Counted from the first letter of the stretch, positions 1 to 8,175 are shown. The stretch is 39,555 nucleotides of DNA from Gammaproteobacteria bacterium (GCA_009839505.1 VXPO01000137.1:4403-43957); one strand, 5' to 3'. Program-made: numbers and translations. The notes: a model not told the origin generated them from the letters alone.

Positions 1-13
1 TGCATTTTGTTTT

Positions 14-442
14 ATGGGAGGGATGGCGGACAAACCGTTGCCAGCGGTGGCGTACCTGAAGATTCCGGACGACGGCGAGCCGTATCTGGAAGGAACCCGT
101 TGCGGTTCGTGCGGCGCCACATTTCTAGGCGAACGCGACAACTGCTCGAAGTGCGGAGCCCGGGGCCGGATGGAGCCGGTGCGGTTGTCCAACCAGGGCG
201 AGCTGTACTCGTACTGCATAGTTCACCGGTCGTTTCCGGGGATCGACGTGCCCTACGTCTCGGCTATCGTCGACCTCGAGGGCGGCGGCACGGTCAAGGG
301 CAACCTGATCGACGTTGAGCCGGATCCCGCCAAGATCGACTTCGGCATGCCCGTGGACGTGGTCTACGACGACGCCTTAGGGCGCAAGGATGCCGACGGC
401 AACTCGTACCTGTCCTACTTCTTCAGACCCCGAGCCAATTGA
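14..442 (+). CDS. DUF35 OB-fold / Zn-ribbon acyl-CoA-associated protein
   Basis: This is a 142-residue protein. Near residues 31-49 it has a rubredoxin-like zinc ribbon (C-x2-C, about ten residues, then C-x2-C), followed by a beta-rich OB-fold segment. This is the normal layout and length of DUF35 proteins, which pair with thiolase-like enzymes and often bind acyl-CoA. The gene lies 25 bases upstream of a thiolase, the usual partner, so the two probably form one complex and one operon. An in-frame ATG at 23 is an alternative start. The purine-rich GGGAGGG sits directly against that ATG, which is too close for normal spacing, so the outer start is kept. The upstream region is cut by the window edge. 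The substrate cannot be told from sequence. Confidence 0.88.
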   Translation: MGGMADKPLPAVAYLKIPDDGEPYLEGTRCGSCGATFLGERDNCSKCGARGRMEPVRLSNQGELYSYCIVHRSFPGIDVPYVSAIVDLEGGGTVKGNLIDVEPDPAKIDFGMPVDVVYDDALGRKDADGNSYLSYFFRPRAN

Positions 443-467
443 GCGAACAACCTTAGGAGCATTCAAC

Positions 468-1610
468 ATGGCAGACGCCTACATCGTCGGTGTGGACATG
501 ATCAAATTCGGACGGTTTCCCGAGAAATCGGTCCCACAAATCGGCTCGGAGGCGGCGCTCTTGGCGCTCGACGACTGCGGGCTCTCCATCCAGGACATGC
601 AGGCTCTGTACTGCGGCAACCTCGGCCAGGCGAGCGGCATGGTCGGCCAGCGCATCCTGCAGGAGATCGGCCAGACCGGGATACCCGTGGTCAACGTCGC
701 CAACGCCTGCGCCACCGGCGCGACGGCGTTCCGGGAGGCGTGGGCCTCGGTCAAGGCGGATCTCTACGACATCGTCCTCGCAGTCGGCGTCGAACAGATG
801 GGCAAGGGGCTTCTCGGGGGCGGCGGCGGCAGCCGCGGCATCTCCAAGGAGGGGCTATTGGGCTCCGGCACCATGCCTTCGGTGTTCGCCGAGGCGGGCA
901 TGGAGCACACTCGTCAATACGGCACGACGTTCGAGCAGTTCGCCAAGGTGTCGGTGAAGAACCACCACCACTCGACCATGAACCCGAAGGCCATGTACCA
1001 GATCGAAACACCGCTCGAGACGGTGATGAACGCCGAGATGATCTCGTACCCGAACACCAAGCTGATGTGTTCGGTGAACGTCGACGGCTCGGCCGCAGCG
1101 GTCATCGCCTCGGAGAAGAAGGCGCGCGAGCTCGGCCTCATGGACCGCGCGGTCAAGGTGCGCGCCTCGGTGCTCACCTCGGATCCCTGGCAGGAGCGCG
1201 ACCTCGTCATGCCCGACGTCAACACCTGCACCCGCAAGGCGGCCGCAGCGGCCTACGAGATGGCGGGCCTCGGGCCGGACGACATCGACCTCATCGAACT
1301 GCACGACTGCTTCGCCACCGCGGAGATCCTGCACTACGAGAACCTCGGGCTGTGTGGCGACGGCGAGGCTGGACGGCTGATCGACGACGGCGACGTAGCG
1401 CTAGGCGGCCGCGTTCCGGTGAACGTCTCCGGTGGGCTGCTCTCCAAGGGCCATCCCCTCGGCGCCACCGGGATCGCGAACATCTACGAAGTGTCGACCC
1501 ACCTGCGCGGCAACGCCGGACAGCGCCAGGTCGAGGGCGCCCGCATCGGGATGACCCACGTCATCGGTCTCGGCAGCGCGTGCGGGATCCACATCCTGGA
1601 AGCCGCGTAG
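468..1610 (+). CDS. SCP-x/lipid-transfer-type thiolase (acetyl-CoA acetyltransferase family)
   Basis: This is a 380-residue thiolase-fold protein of the sterol-carrier-protein-X type. The nucleophilic cysteine is C81 in NACATGATA. The HDCFA motif, the SKGHPLGATG histidine loop and a C-terminal GSACG cysteine are all present, so an active enzyme is expected. Members cleave or form carbon-carbon bonds on acyl-CoA thioesters. Some, when paired with a DUF35 protein, act as steroid side-chain aldolases. I chose the ATG at 468 because TAGGAG at 454-459 is a well-placed ribosome site and the family signature starts right there. The in-frame ATG at 390 would overlap the DUF35 gene. The DUF35 gene directly upstream is the probable partner subunit. 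Thiolase versus aldolase activity is undecided. Confidence 0.9.
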   Translation: MADAYIVGVDMIKFGRFPEKSVPQIGSEAALLALDDCGLSIQDMQALYCGNLGQASGMVGQRILQEIGQTGIPVVNVANACATGATAFREAWASVKADLYDIVLAVGVEQMGKGLLGGGGGSRGISKEGLLGSGTMPSVFAEAGMEHTRQYGTTFEQFAKVSVKNHHHSTMNPKAMYQIETPLETVMNAEMISYPNTKLMCSVNVDGSAAAVIASEKKARELGLMDRAVKVRASVLTSDPWQERDLVMPDVNTCTRKAAAAAYEMAGLGPDDIDLIELHDCFATAEILHYENLGLCGDGEAGRLIDDGDVALGGRVPVNVSGGLLSKGHPLGATGIANIYEVSTHLRGNAGQRQVEGARIGMTHVIGLGSACGIHILEAA

Positions 1611-1725
1611 GCGCGCCCTGCGGTCGCGACCGAGGGTGCTCCGCATTCTCGCGCACTGCAAACCGAAGCCAACCGGAGGATCCAGATGCGCCGTGCGGGC
1701 GTAAGCAGCGCCCGTGGTGTGCCGT

Positions 1726-2211
1726 ATGAGAATCGGCGTCGTCAGCGACACCCACAACAATCTCGCCAACGTCCGCGAAATCGTCAAGCTGTTCAACGCC
1801 GCCGGCGTCGACCGGGTCGTGCACACGGGCGACATCACACGCGCGAAGACCCTTGATGTGCTGGCCGAGCTCGATGCGCCGCTGGTGGGCGTGTTCGGCA
1901 ACAACGACGTCGAGCGCGATGACCTGGAAGCCAGCGCACGCGCACACGGCTTCAACTTTGCGGACCCGCCCCTGGAAGTGACCTGGGCGGGCCGGCGGAT
2001 CGTGGTGGTCCACGATCCGCGGGATCTCGATGCGCTCTCTCCCGCCGACCACGACCTCGCCCTGCACGGACACACCCACTTCCACCGCCTCGAGCGGACC
2101 GGCAGGCGCCTGGTGTTCAACCCGGGCGAGTGCGCCGGCCACATGAAGGGGTACAACGCCGTGGGGGTAGTGAATCTCGCTGACCTACACGCTTCGCTGC
2201 TGAAGTTCTAG
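1726..2211 (+). CDS. YfcE/MJ0936-type metallophosphoesterase
   Basis: This is a 161-residue single-domain calcineurin-like phosphoesterase. The metal-binding motifs appear in order: SDTHNN near the N-terminus, HTGD, GNND, a lone histidine in VVHDP, and GHTH. This is the set and length of the small YfcE/MJ0936 group, cytoplasmic Mn-dependent phosphodiesterases with unknown natural substrates. The ATG at 1726 starts the first beta strand (MRIGVVSDTH). A GTG twelve bases upstream is possible. The stop codon TAG falls at the first bases of dispersed repeat copy A. The gene is probably not functionally tied to its neighbours. Confidence 0.88.
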   Translation: MRIGVVSDTHNNLANVREIVKLFNAAGVDRVVHTGDITRAKTLDVLAELDAPLVGVFGNNDVERDDLEASARAHGFNFADPPLEVTWAGRRIVVVHDPRDLDALSPADHDLALHGHTHFHRLERTGRRLVFNPGECAGHMKGYNAVGVVNLADLHASLLKF

Positions 2212-2230
2212 TGTCACGTCAACCCTCACG
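2208..2230 (+). repeat. Dispersed short repeat, copy A
   Basis: The sequence begins CTAGTGTCACGTCAACCCTC. Related copies in the same orientation lie at 9462-9486 (B) and 14745-14769 (C). Copy A starts on the stop codon of the phosphodiesterase gene and ends 75 bases before the ATG of a GT4 glycosyltransferase. No transposase is nearby. It may be a mobile-element end or a shared leader element. Confidence 0.5.
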
Positions 2231-2305
2231 GTGTCGGTTGGTCAAGACGGTCGACCACAAGGGTCGCCCCTACGGCTTGTTCAGAACCCTCCTAGGTGTC
2301 GCGCC

Positions 2306-3523
2306 ATGAAGATCCTCATGGTGAACGACAACGACCCGGACGAAGTCGTCGGCGGCTGCGAGCGCTATATCATCGACGTGACCCGGGAACTCGAGGCCAC
2401 CGGACACGAGGTCCACTGGTTCACGATACGGGACACGCCCAAGGGGGTCGCCGCGGATCGGCGTCAGCCGACGGGCCATCGAGCCGACGCCCAGGAACGG
2501 CACCGGGCGTTCGCAGTCCCCCACGCCGGTTGGCTGCGCTGGTTCATGCGGCATGCCGCCGTCTACCCTGCCCTGTGGCGCGCCCTCCGAGGCCGCATTG
2601 CCGCAGTACGACCCGATGTTGTCCATTTGCACAACAACTATCGGTATCCGTTGACGATCCTCACCGCGTCTCGCGGATTCCGGGTCGTCCAGACGGTGCA
2701 CGACTACTGCCTGGTCCAGCCCACCGCCTACTGCAGGCACGCCGAGTCCTGCGCGGGACGATCGGTCTTCACCGCGCTCAACCACGGCTGCATGAACTGG
2801 AAGCTGCTTCTGACCGAGGGCTGGCTGCTCTACGGCCGAGGATTTATGGACCCCCGGTTCGTCGACCGCTTCATCGCGCCCAGCCAGAATCTCGCTACCC
2901 GCCTGCGCCGCTGCCTCGGCTCCGCCGACGTTCGCATGCTCGGCAACTTCCGGTCGCTGATCGCCGTCCCAGAGTGTCCGCTTCCAGAGTCGCGGGCGAT
3001 GCTCTACGCGGGCGGGCTGATAGCGCACAAGGGTGTCGATGTGCTGATCGCCGCCTACGCGGCACTCGCCGACGAGTATGCCGACGCCGAGCTATGGATC
3101 GCGGGCGACGGGCCCGATCGAGCCGAACTCGAGGCAGCCGCAGCGAACGTCCCCCGCATCCACTTCTTCGGGCAACTAGGCGAGCAGGAGTTGGCGGACC
3201 GCTACCGCCGTGCGCGCCTTGTGGTGATCCCCAGCCTCGGCTTGGAGAGCTCAGGCCTGGTCGCCATCGAGGCCATGGCCCACGGACGCCCCGTCGTCGC
3301 CACGTCCGTGGGCGGGCTTCCCGAACTGGTCGATGACGGGCAGACGGGCCTCATTTTCCGACGGGGTGACGTGTCCGACCTGACGACCAAGCTACGCCTG
3401 CTGCTCGATGATCGCGAAACGGCCCAGCGCCTGGGCACCGCCGGGCGCGCCAAGTACGCCGAGACGGCCACACCGGACCGTCACATCGACCGCCTCGTCG
3501 CCCTCTACGAGGAGCCGGTGTGA
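2306..3523 (+). CDS. GT4 family glycosyltransferase (GT-B fold)
   Basis: This is a 405-residue retaining glycosyltransferase of the GT4 type. The N-terminal Rossmann half carries the acceptor-side GGCER loop (residues 16-20), HLHNN and the HDYCL motif. The C-terminal donor half runs from about residue 232, with AHKG, AGDGP and the E-x7-E pair E314/E322 (ESSGLVAIE). The family transfers sugars from nucleotide-sugar donors at the cytoplasmic face of the membrane. It is the first gene of a three-glycosyltransferase string (2306-6547) and its stop overlaps the next start in GTGTGA. The ATG at 2306 opens the first beta strand. No strong ribosome site is visible. The donor and acceptor are unknown; a role in surface polysaccharide is inferred from context. 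Confidence 0.9.
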   Translation: MKILMVNDNDPDEVVGGCERYIIDVTRELEATGHEVHWFTIRDTPKGVAADRRQPTGHRADAQERHRAFAVPHAGWLRWFMRHAAVYPALWRALRGRIAAVRPDVVHLHNNYRYPLTILTASRGFRVVQTVHDYCLVQPTAYCRHAESCAGRSVFTALNHGCMNWKLLLTEGWLLYGRGFMDPRFVDRFIAPSQNLATRLRRCLGSADVRMLGNFRSLIAVPECPLPESRAMLYAGGLIAHKGVDVLIAAYAALADEYADAELWIAGDGPDRAELEAAAANVPRIHFFGQLGEQELADRYRRARLVVIPSLGLESSGLVAIEAMAHGRPVVATSVGGLPELVDDGQTGLIFRRGDVSDLTTKLRLLLDDRETAQRLGTAGRAKYAETATPDRHIDRLVALYEEPV

Positions 3524-5310
3524 CACGTCTTGGCCGGTTTCTCCGACTTGCGGCGGCGCTCGGCGTCGCGCGGCGCCCGGTCGGCGGCTGGCGCAGACTG
3601 CTGCGACACTTGGCCCGCAGCTTCGCCCGTGGCGGCTGGCGGAGCGCCTACGGGGCGCTGATCGGGCTGGTTGCCATCGGCGGTCGCAATCGGGACCGCG
3701 CGTATCGGCGGTGGCTCTCGGAAGTGGAACCGGATGGCGTGCCCCGCGAACCGAGCAGACTCATCGTGGTGGCTGCCCCGGGGGATCTGGACGACGCCGA
3801 ACTCGGCGTGCTTCTCCCGCGACTGGCGTCATGCGCGTTCAACGACCGCGTGTTCTTGCACGCCCGGTCACCACGCGCCGACTCGGCAATCGAGATGCTC
3901 GCCGAGGCAGGGGTCGCCGCCGCTACGACCCTTGGCGACTTTCGGCCCGACGCGACCCCGGTGCCCGGCAACTGTACCGGGCTGGTCTTTCTCGGGACCA
4001 CCTCGTGCCCCAACCCGCCCGCCCTGGCTGCCCTTTCGGAAGCCATCGAAGGGGGCGCGGACCTCGTCTACGGCGACGCCGACGAGATCGATCTACAGGG
4101 CCGGCGTCGGCGACCGCGCTTCAAACCCGGCTTCACCCTCGATCTGTTCCTCTACGACGACTACCTGTCGGACTGTGTCGCGGTCTCCCCCGCTCTGCTC
4201 CGCAAGGCCGGCCAGTGGGACTTCGACGATCCGCACGGCACCTTGCTCCGGTGGGTGTCCCATGCGTCCCGCATCGAGCACGTGCCGGTGGTCGCAAGTC
4301 ACGCATTGCGCCCGCCGCCCGCCCCGGACGGCCCCTCCGCCACCATCGGACAATTCCTCAAAGCACGCCACGGCGACGACGCCGGCTTGAACGTGCCCGG
4401 GCCGTCCACGCCCTGGCAGTGCCGGTTTGGAGCGGATCCCCGTACGCGCGCATGCGTGGTAGTCCCGACACGCGACCGCCTCGACCTGCTCGCACCGTGC
4501 GTGGATACCCTCTACGGGACGAACGACCCGGACCGAATCGAACTCCTGGTCGTCGACAACGGGTCCGAGGAGCCCGAGACCCGCGACTGGCTCGCGGACC
4601 TGGAGAAGCGCAATGGTGTGCGCGTCCTCGGCGCGCAAGGACGTTTCAACTGGTCATGGTTGAACAACCTGGCCATCGAGGTCGGCACCGCCGAAGTCTT
4701 CGTGTTTCTCAACAACGACACCGAGTCGATCACCGAAGGCTGGCTTGACCGGCTGGCCGAGTACGCCCTGCGTCCAGATGCCGGGGCCGTAGGACCGCTC
4801 CTGCTCTATCACGACGGAAGCATCCAGCACGCCGGTCTCGTCGTCGGAAGCGGCGACCTCGCCGACCTGCTCTACCGGGGCATCCGCCCCTCGTTCGACG
4901 ACCACGCCTTCGTCTCCCCGCTCATGCCCCGGAACGTCGCGGCGGTCAGCGGCGCGTGCATGGCCGTGAGCCGGCGGACCATCGCCAAGGTGGGTCGGTT
5001 CGACGAGCGGTTCCCGATCTCCGGAGACGTGGAGTTCTGCCTCAGGGCGCACGCCCTGGGCCTGGCCAACATCTATGCAGCGGACGTCGTTCTGCACCAC
5101 CACGAAAGCCAGACCCGGGCGCGGCAGACCGACCCCGACGATCACCGCCGACTCGCGGCGTTGGTGGCACGCCGAATGCCACGCGACCCCTTCTACAACC
5201 CCAATCTCGCCGGGATCGCCGGCGTCGGGCGCGGCGGCCCTGCGTTCGCGCTGTTGCACGCCGACACGAGCCCGGCGCACCTCGCCGACGCGGCCGCGAA
5301 CGAGCAGTAG
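3520..5310 (+). CDS. Two-domain GT2 family glycosyltransferase
   Basis: This is a 596-residue protein. The C-terminal half (about residues 311-540) is a complete GT-A-fold GT2 domain: VVPTRDR, VDNGS (345-349), the NNDT metal/nucleotide motif (398-401), FNWSWLNN and a GDVEFCLRA acceptor-side motif. The part at about 80-265 resembles a second, decayed GT2 domain. It keeps a YGDADEID/FKPG segment typical of the later half of such domains but lacks a clear N-terminal nucleotide-binding strand. Two-domain GT2 proteins of this kind are common in O-antigen and rhamnan clusters. The GTG start at 3520 overlaps the upstream TGA by four bases, so the genes are translationally coupled. Substrate is unknown; rhamnosyl transfer is plausible because rml genes are in the locus. 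Confidence 0.88.
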   Translation: MTRLGRFLRLAAALGVARRPVGGWRRLLRHLARSFARGGWRSAYGALIGLVAIGGRNRDRAYRRWLSEVEPDGVPREPSRLIVVAAPGDLDDAELGVLLPRLASCAFNDRVFLHARSPRADSAIEMLAEAGVAAATTLGDFRPDATPVPGNCTGLVFLGTTSCPNPPALAALSEAIEGGADLVYGDADEIDLQGRRRRPRFKPGFTLDLFLYDDYLSDCVAVSPALLRKAGQWDFDDPHGTLLRWVSHASRIEHVPVVASHALRPPPAPDGPSATIGQFLKARHGDDAGLNVPGPSTPWQCRFGADPRTRACVVVPTRDRLDLLAPCVDTLYGTNDPDRIELLVVDNGSEEPETRDWLADLEKRNGVRVLGAQGRFNWSWLNNLAIEVGTAEVFVFLNNDTESITEGWLDRLAEYALRPDAGAVGPLLLYHDGSIQHAGLVVGSGDLADLLYRGIRPSFDDHAFVSPLMPRNVAAVSGACMAVSRRTIAKVGRFDERFPISGDVEFCLRAHALGLANIYAADVVLHHHESQTRARQTDPDDHRRLAALVARRMPRDPFYNPNLAGIAGVGRGGPAFALLHADTSPAHLADAAANEQ

Positions 5311-5320
5311 GGACCCGACG

Positions 5321-6547
5321 ATTTCCGACGAACTCGACATCGTCTTTTTCTGGAAGCAGAACGACACGGGCATCTACGGCCGCCGCCAGGACATGTTCGT
5401 CAAGTACCTGGCCCGGGATCCGCGCATACACCGCATCTTCCACTTCGACGCACCCGCCGACGTACGCCAATGGCTCCGCTACCCACGCTCCCTCGGCTTC
5501 CGCGGTACCGAGGCGATCGCCGTGATGCGCCAGACCCTCGCCCGCAAGCTGCGCCTTGCCGACGTCGGCAAGGTTCGGTTCGATACGTTCCTGCGACTCG
5601 ACAGCAGACGTCGTGGATTGGGCACGCTGTTCCGCCGCCTGGGGACCGGCGGGAGCTTCGCGGACTACCTGGATCGCACCCTGCGCCGGCGTGGCTTGGG
5701 CGAACGACGAACCGTGTGCTGGGTGTGTCCGACCGTGCCCGATTTCGCGGAAATCCATGACCGGCTGCGACCGGATCTTGTGGTTGCCGACGTCATCGAC
5801 GACCAGCGCCTGTGGCCCTTGGGTGCGGACGAGCGGAACGCGGTCGACCGAAACTACGCGGACGTCCTAGGCCTCGCCGACGTGGTGCTGGCGAACTGCG
5901 AGAGCGTGCGCGAGGCGATGCTCTCCTACAACGACCAGATCCATGTCGTTCCCAACGCGGCCGAGGCCGTCGACGAGGCAGAGACATGGAAGCAGCCGCA
6001 GGAACTTCGCCGCCTGGCCAAGCCCATCATCGGCTACGTCGGCAACCTCGAGGCGGTACGTCTCGATGTCGACCTCGTGGCAGCCGTCGTCGCCGCGCGG
6101 CCCGGATGGCAATTCGTGTTCATCGGTTCGGCTGCCCGCGACAATCCGCTGCGCGAATTGGGCAACCGTCCCAACGTGCATCTCCTCGGCGTCCGCCGCT
6201 ACCACGAGGCCCGGCGGTTTATCCGCCACTTCGACGTCGCGATCGTCCCGCATCTCGACAACGCACTGACCCGGCACATGAACCCGCTGAAGCTGTACGT
6301 CTACTTCTCCCTCGGCGTACCCATCGTCGCGACGCCGATCGCCAACGCCGGCGCCGCCGGAGAATTCGTCCGGGTTGGCCAGACGGCGAGCGAATTCGTC
6401 GACCGGATCGAGGCGTGTCTCGCGAGCGGGCCTCCGGCGGACTCGTCGAGGATCAGCGAGCTGTTGAAGGAGAACTCCTGGGAGGCACGTGTTGCGCAGG
6501 TTATCTCGCTGATCGACGAGGCCTTGCGGGCGAGCGTCAGTCGGTAG
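5321..6547 (+). CDS. GT-B glycosyltransferase (TuaH/GT4-like), probable ATT start
   Basis: This is a glycosyltransferase of about 408 residues. The N-terminal strand reads DELDIVFFWKQND, and a conserved GYVGNLE/LLGVRRY/PHLDN donor half is followed by YVYFSLGVPIVATPI. The likely start is odd. Between the previous stop at 5310 and the conserved N-terminus there is no ATG, GTG or TTG in frame. ATT at 5321 follows AGGGA (5309-5313) by seven bases and is the best candidate. ACG at 5318 is the alternative. The ATG at 5393 would remove the first beta strand, and the in-frame ATG at 5075 would overlap the previous gene by over 200 bases with unlikely protein. It is the third gene of the glycosyltransferase string, and its end overlaps the convergent DUF1499 gene by 11 bases. 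Confidence 0.8.
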   Translation: MSDELDIVFFWKQNDTGIYGRRQDMFVKYLARDPRIHRIFHFDAPADVRQWLRYPRSLGFRGTEAIAVMRQTLARKLRLADVGKVRFDTFLRLDSRRRGLGTLFRRLGTGGSFADYLDRTLRRRGLGERRTVCWVCPTVPDFAEIHDRLRPDLVVADVIDDQRLWPLGADERNAVDRNYADVLGLADVVLANCESVREAMLSYNDQIHVVPNAAEAVDEAETWKQPQELRRLAKPIIGYVGNLEAVRLDVDLVAAVVAARPGWQFVFIGSAARDNPLRELGNRPNVHLLGVRRYHEARRFIRHFDVAIVPHLDNALTRHMNPLKLYVYFSLGVPIVATPIANAGAAGEFVRVGQTASEFVDRIEACLASGPPADSSRISELLKENSWEARVAQVISLIDEALRASVSR

Positions 6548-7271
6548 CGCTTGCCCAACGCCGCCGGAACTCGCGAATGCGCTCTGCATTCACACCGAGA
6601 TCCACCAAGCCCACGCGGGATACGGATCTCAGGTCCACGACCGAACCGTCATCCGTGCTCCGCACCCGGATGACGATGTCGTCCTTGAAGCCAAACCAGA
6701 AGGTCGTGTCGACAGCTTCAACGATGCCTAGCCCGGCATCCTCGTTGGCGATCTCCCAACCGAGCGCACGTGCGATGTCCGTCGCGCGGGCCAAGTCGCC
6801 CTCGACCTCTCCGGAGGAGACGATGGTGGCGACGTCCGGATATCCCTCGACCTGCATCGCCGCCTCTTCATCGGTGAATACCAGCGAGTTGGAACCCGGC
6901 GGTCGACGTTCGACGAGCACGTCGAAAGCCGGCGGATCCACCACGTCCGTGGAGATGTCGTGGGTCGGCACGACCGAGATCGCCTTGTTGTACTGCACCG
7001 CCATCCACCCGAGGACCAGCACCCCCGCCACGACGCCCACCAGCGCCGGCACCCTGTCCGCCGGGCGTTTCCGGGTTAGAGCGAAAATGAACGCGGCGGC
7101 CCCGAGTACAAGAGCCAACACCGCGAGCACCGTGCCGCTGAACACCAGGGTGAGGCCCATCATGTGGTCCCACAGGCGAACGCGGTGTCCCAAGGCGCCC
7201 ACCGGCAAAGCGACCGCAGCGATTAGGCCGATGAAGAAGGCGAACTTGGCGAGCAGTCCTGTCTTGGCCAT
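6537..7271 (-). CDS. DUF1499 membrane protein
   Basis: This is a protein of about 244 residues. It has three predicted membrane segments in the first half (FAFFIGLIAAVALPVGAL, a second near GLTLVFSGTVLAVLALVLG, a third near VGVVAGVLVLGWMAV). A C-terminal DUF1499 domain follows, ending in VVDLRSVSRVGLVDLG and a NAERIREF helix, both typical of the family. The biochemical role of DUF1499 is not known. It is the last gene of a three-gene reverse-strand operon that starts at 8175. I prefer the ATG at 7271 because AGGGG lies just upstream and it avoids overlap with the previous gene. An in-frame ATG at 7298 would add nine residues. Confidence 0.82.
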   Translation of the reverse strand: MAKTGLLAKFAFFIGLIAAVALPVGALGHRVRLWDHMMGLTLVFSGTVLAVLALVLGAAAFIFALTRKRPADRVPALVGVVAGVLVLGWMAVQYNKAISVVPTHDISTDVVDPPAFDVLVERRPPGSNSLVFTDEEAAMQVEGYPDVATIVSSGEVEGDLARATDIARALGWEIANEDAGLGIVEAVDTTFWFGFKDDIVIRVRSTDDGSVVDLRSVSRVGLVDLGVNAERIREFRRRWASATD

Positions 7272-7282
7272 CCAAGCGACCC

Positions 7283-7804
7283 CTATCTTCCGCGCCACGC
7301 CACGCCCTCCGCGGGAGGTTCGAGGTGCTCACCGATGTGTGCGGCAGGGGCTTGCCCAACGACCGGAGAGTCCGGACCCATCGGTTCGCCGATGTGTCGT
7401 AGCCCGGCGCCAGGCACCGGTCGCCAGTCGTCCTCGGGGTCACGCGGAACGCCAATGTGGAGCGTGGGCCCCTTCCCACCACCAACGTGGTCGCCACCCG
7501 GGTCTAGGAAGTCCCCGATATGCCGCGTTTCGCTATTCGGGGGTGAGTGTTCGGCATCGGGATCCAAGGGTTCGCCGATGTATGAGACCGTAGAGCCCTC
7601 GTCCAAATCCCCGCGGCCTTGCTCAGGTCGCGCGGTCGCCGAGGCCACTACCCGGTGCCGCCCTTCGGCGTGCAGCCTAGACCCATCGACGCGCTTGCTC
7701 GAATCGTCCGGGAGGTCGCCCGAGTCCATCCACATGCGAGCGCCTACAGCACCCGCCACTACGGCCAGGGCAAGAATCGCGCCCAGAGGCGACCGCCACT
7801 TCAT
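7283..7804 (-). CDS. Membrane-anchored protein with five IGE-type repeats
   Basis: This is a 173-residue protein that I cannot assign to a named family. Residues 5-23 are hydrophobic and probably form a signal anchor. After a polar linker, a motif of the form [HY]IG-x3-x-P recurs five times, beginning near residues 75, 95, 116, 137 and 156 (for example YIGEPLDPD, HIGDFLDPG, HIGEPMGPD), with a period of 19-21 residues. Acidic and proline-rich spacers separate the copies. I have a general memory of similar IGE(P/F)(L/M)DPD repeat proteins in marine gammaproteobacteria, but cannot check it. The gene is translationally coupled to the upstream secreted protein by an ATGA overlap (7801-7804) and lies 11 bases before the DUF1499 gene. 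Function is unknown; an extracytoplasmic location is inferred. Confidence 0.75.
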   Translation of the reverse strand: MKWRSPLGAILALAVVAGAVGARMWMDSGDLPDDSSKRVDGSRLHAEGRHRVVASATARPEQGRGDLDEGSTVSYIGEPLDPDAEHSPPNSETRHIGDFLDPGGDHVGGGKGPTLHIGVPRDPEDDWRPVPGAGLRHIGEPMGPDSPVVGQAPAAHIGEHLEPPAEGVAWRGR

Positions 7805-8175
7805 GGGCTCAGTACGTCGATCCTATTGACGAAACACAAGCCGTTGTGGGTCTTTTCGTCGTCGATCCAGACCCGAACGCTCCTGCCTAGGGCGAACGCC
7901 ATCAAGGCAGCATCGTAGTTGCGCGCCGCAGCGGACTTGGTCGCGTGGTCGCCCGTGCAGCTAAACGTCACCCAGTCACTCGAACAATTCAAGCCCGTCT
8001 CGCTAGGGTGGTCCGCCAGCCGTACGGCGCAGCCGCCCCACCGGTAGTCGGAAACGGAAAGGGTTCGGGTGACCGTTGTGGTGATTCCCTCGACCGTCGC
8101 GCTCGCTGGCAGCGTCGCCGACGAAACCGCGAGCACGACCACGACCACGCAGTTGACTATCGAACGATGGATCAT
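7801..8175 (-). CDS. Small secreted four-cysteine protein
   Basis: This is a 124-residue protein with a clear Sec signal peptide (positively charged start, hydrophobic run at about 8-20, likely cleavage after PASA near 26). The mature part of about 98 residues has four cysteines (WGGC, GLNC, FSC, GLC), which suggests two disulfides. It ends in HNGLCFVNRIDV. AAGGAGGT directly upstream is a strong ribosome site, and a consensus-like promoter lies at 8233-8261. It is the first gene of the operon with the IGE-repeat protein and the DUF1499 protein. I do not recognise a family with known function. A structural or binding role in the envelope is a guess from its form. Confidence 0.75.
   Translation of the reverse strand: MIHRSIVNCVVVVVLAVSSATLPASATVEGITTTVTRTLSVSDYRWGGCAVRLADHPSETGLNCSSDWVTFSCTGDHATKSAAARNYDAALMAFALGRSVRVWIDDEKTHNGLCFVNRIDVLSP

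Noticed and set aside
1621-1632. Perfect 12-bp palindrome CGGTCGCGACCG after the thiolase gene
   Set aside because: Palindromes of this size made of GC-rich words are expected in such DNA; there is no T-run, promoter or second copy to give it a role.
740-1729. Long open frames overlapping the thiolase gene in other frames and on the reverse strand (and many similar ones throughout)
   Set aside because: They are arginine/proline-rich translations of GC-rich genes in wrong frames, without family motifs or ribosome sites.
5075-5320. Upstream ATG for the third glycosyltransferase
   Set aside because: The added 82 residues overlap the end of the preceding glycosyltransferase and have the composition of a shadow frame.
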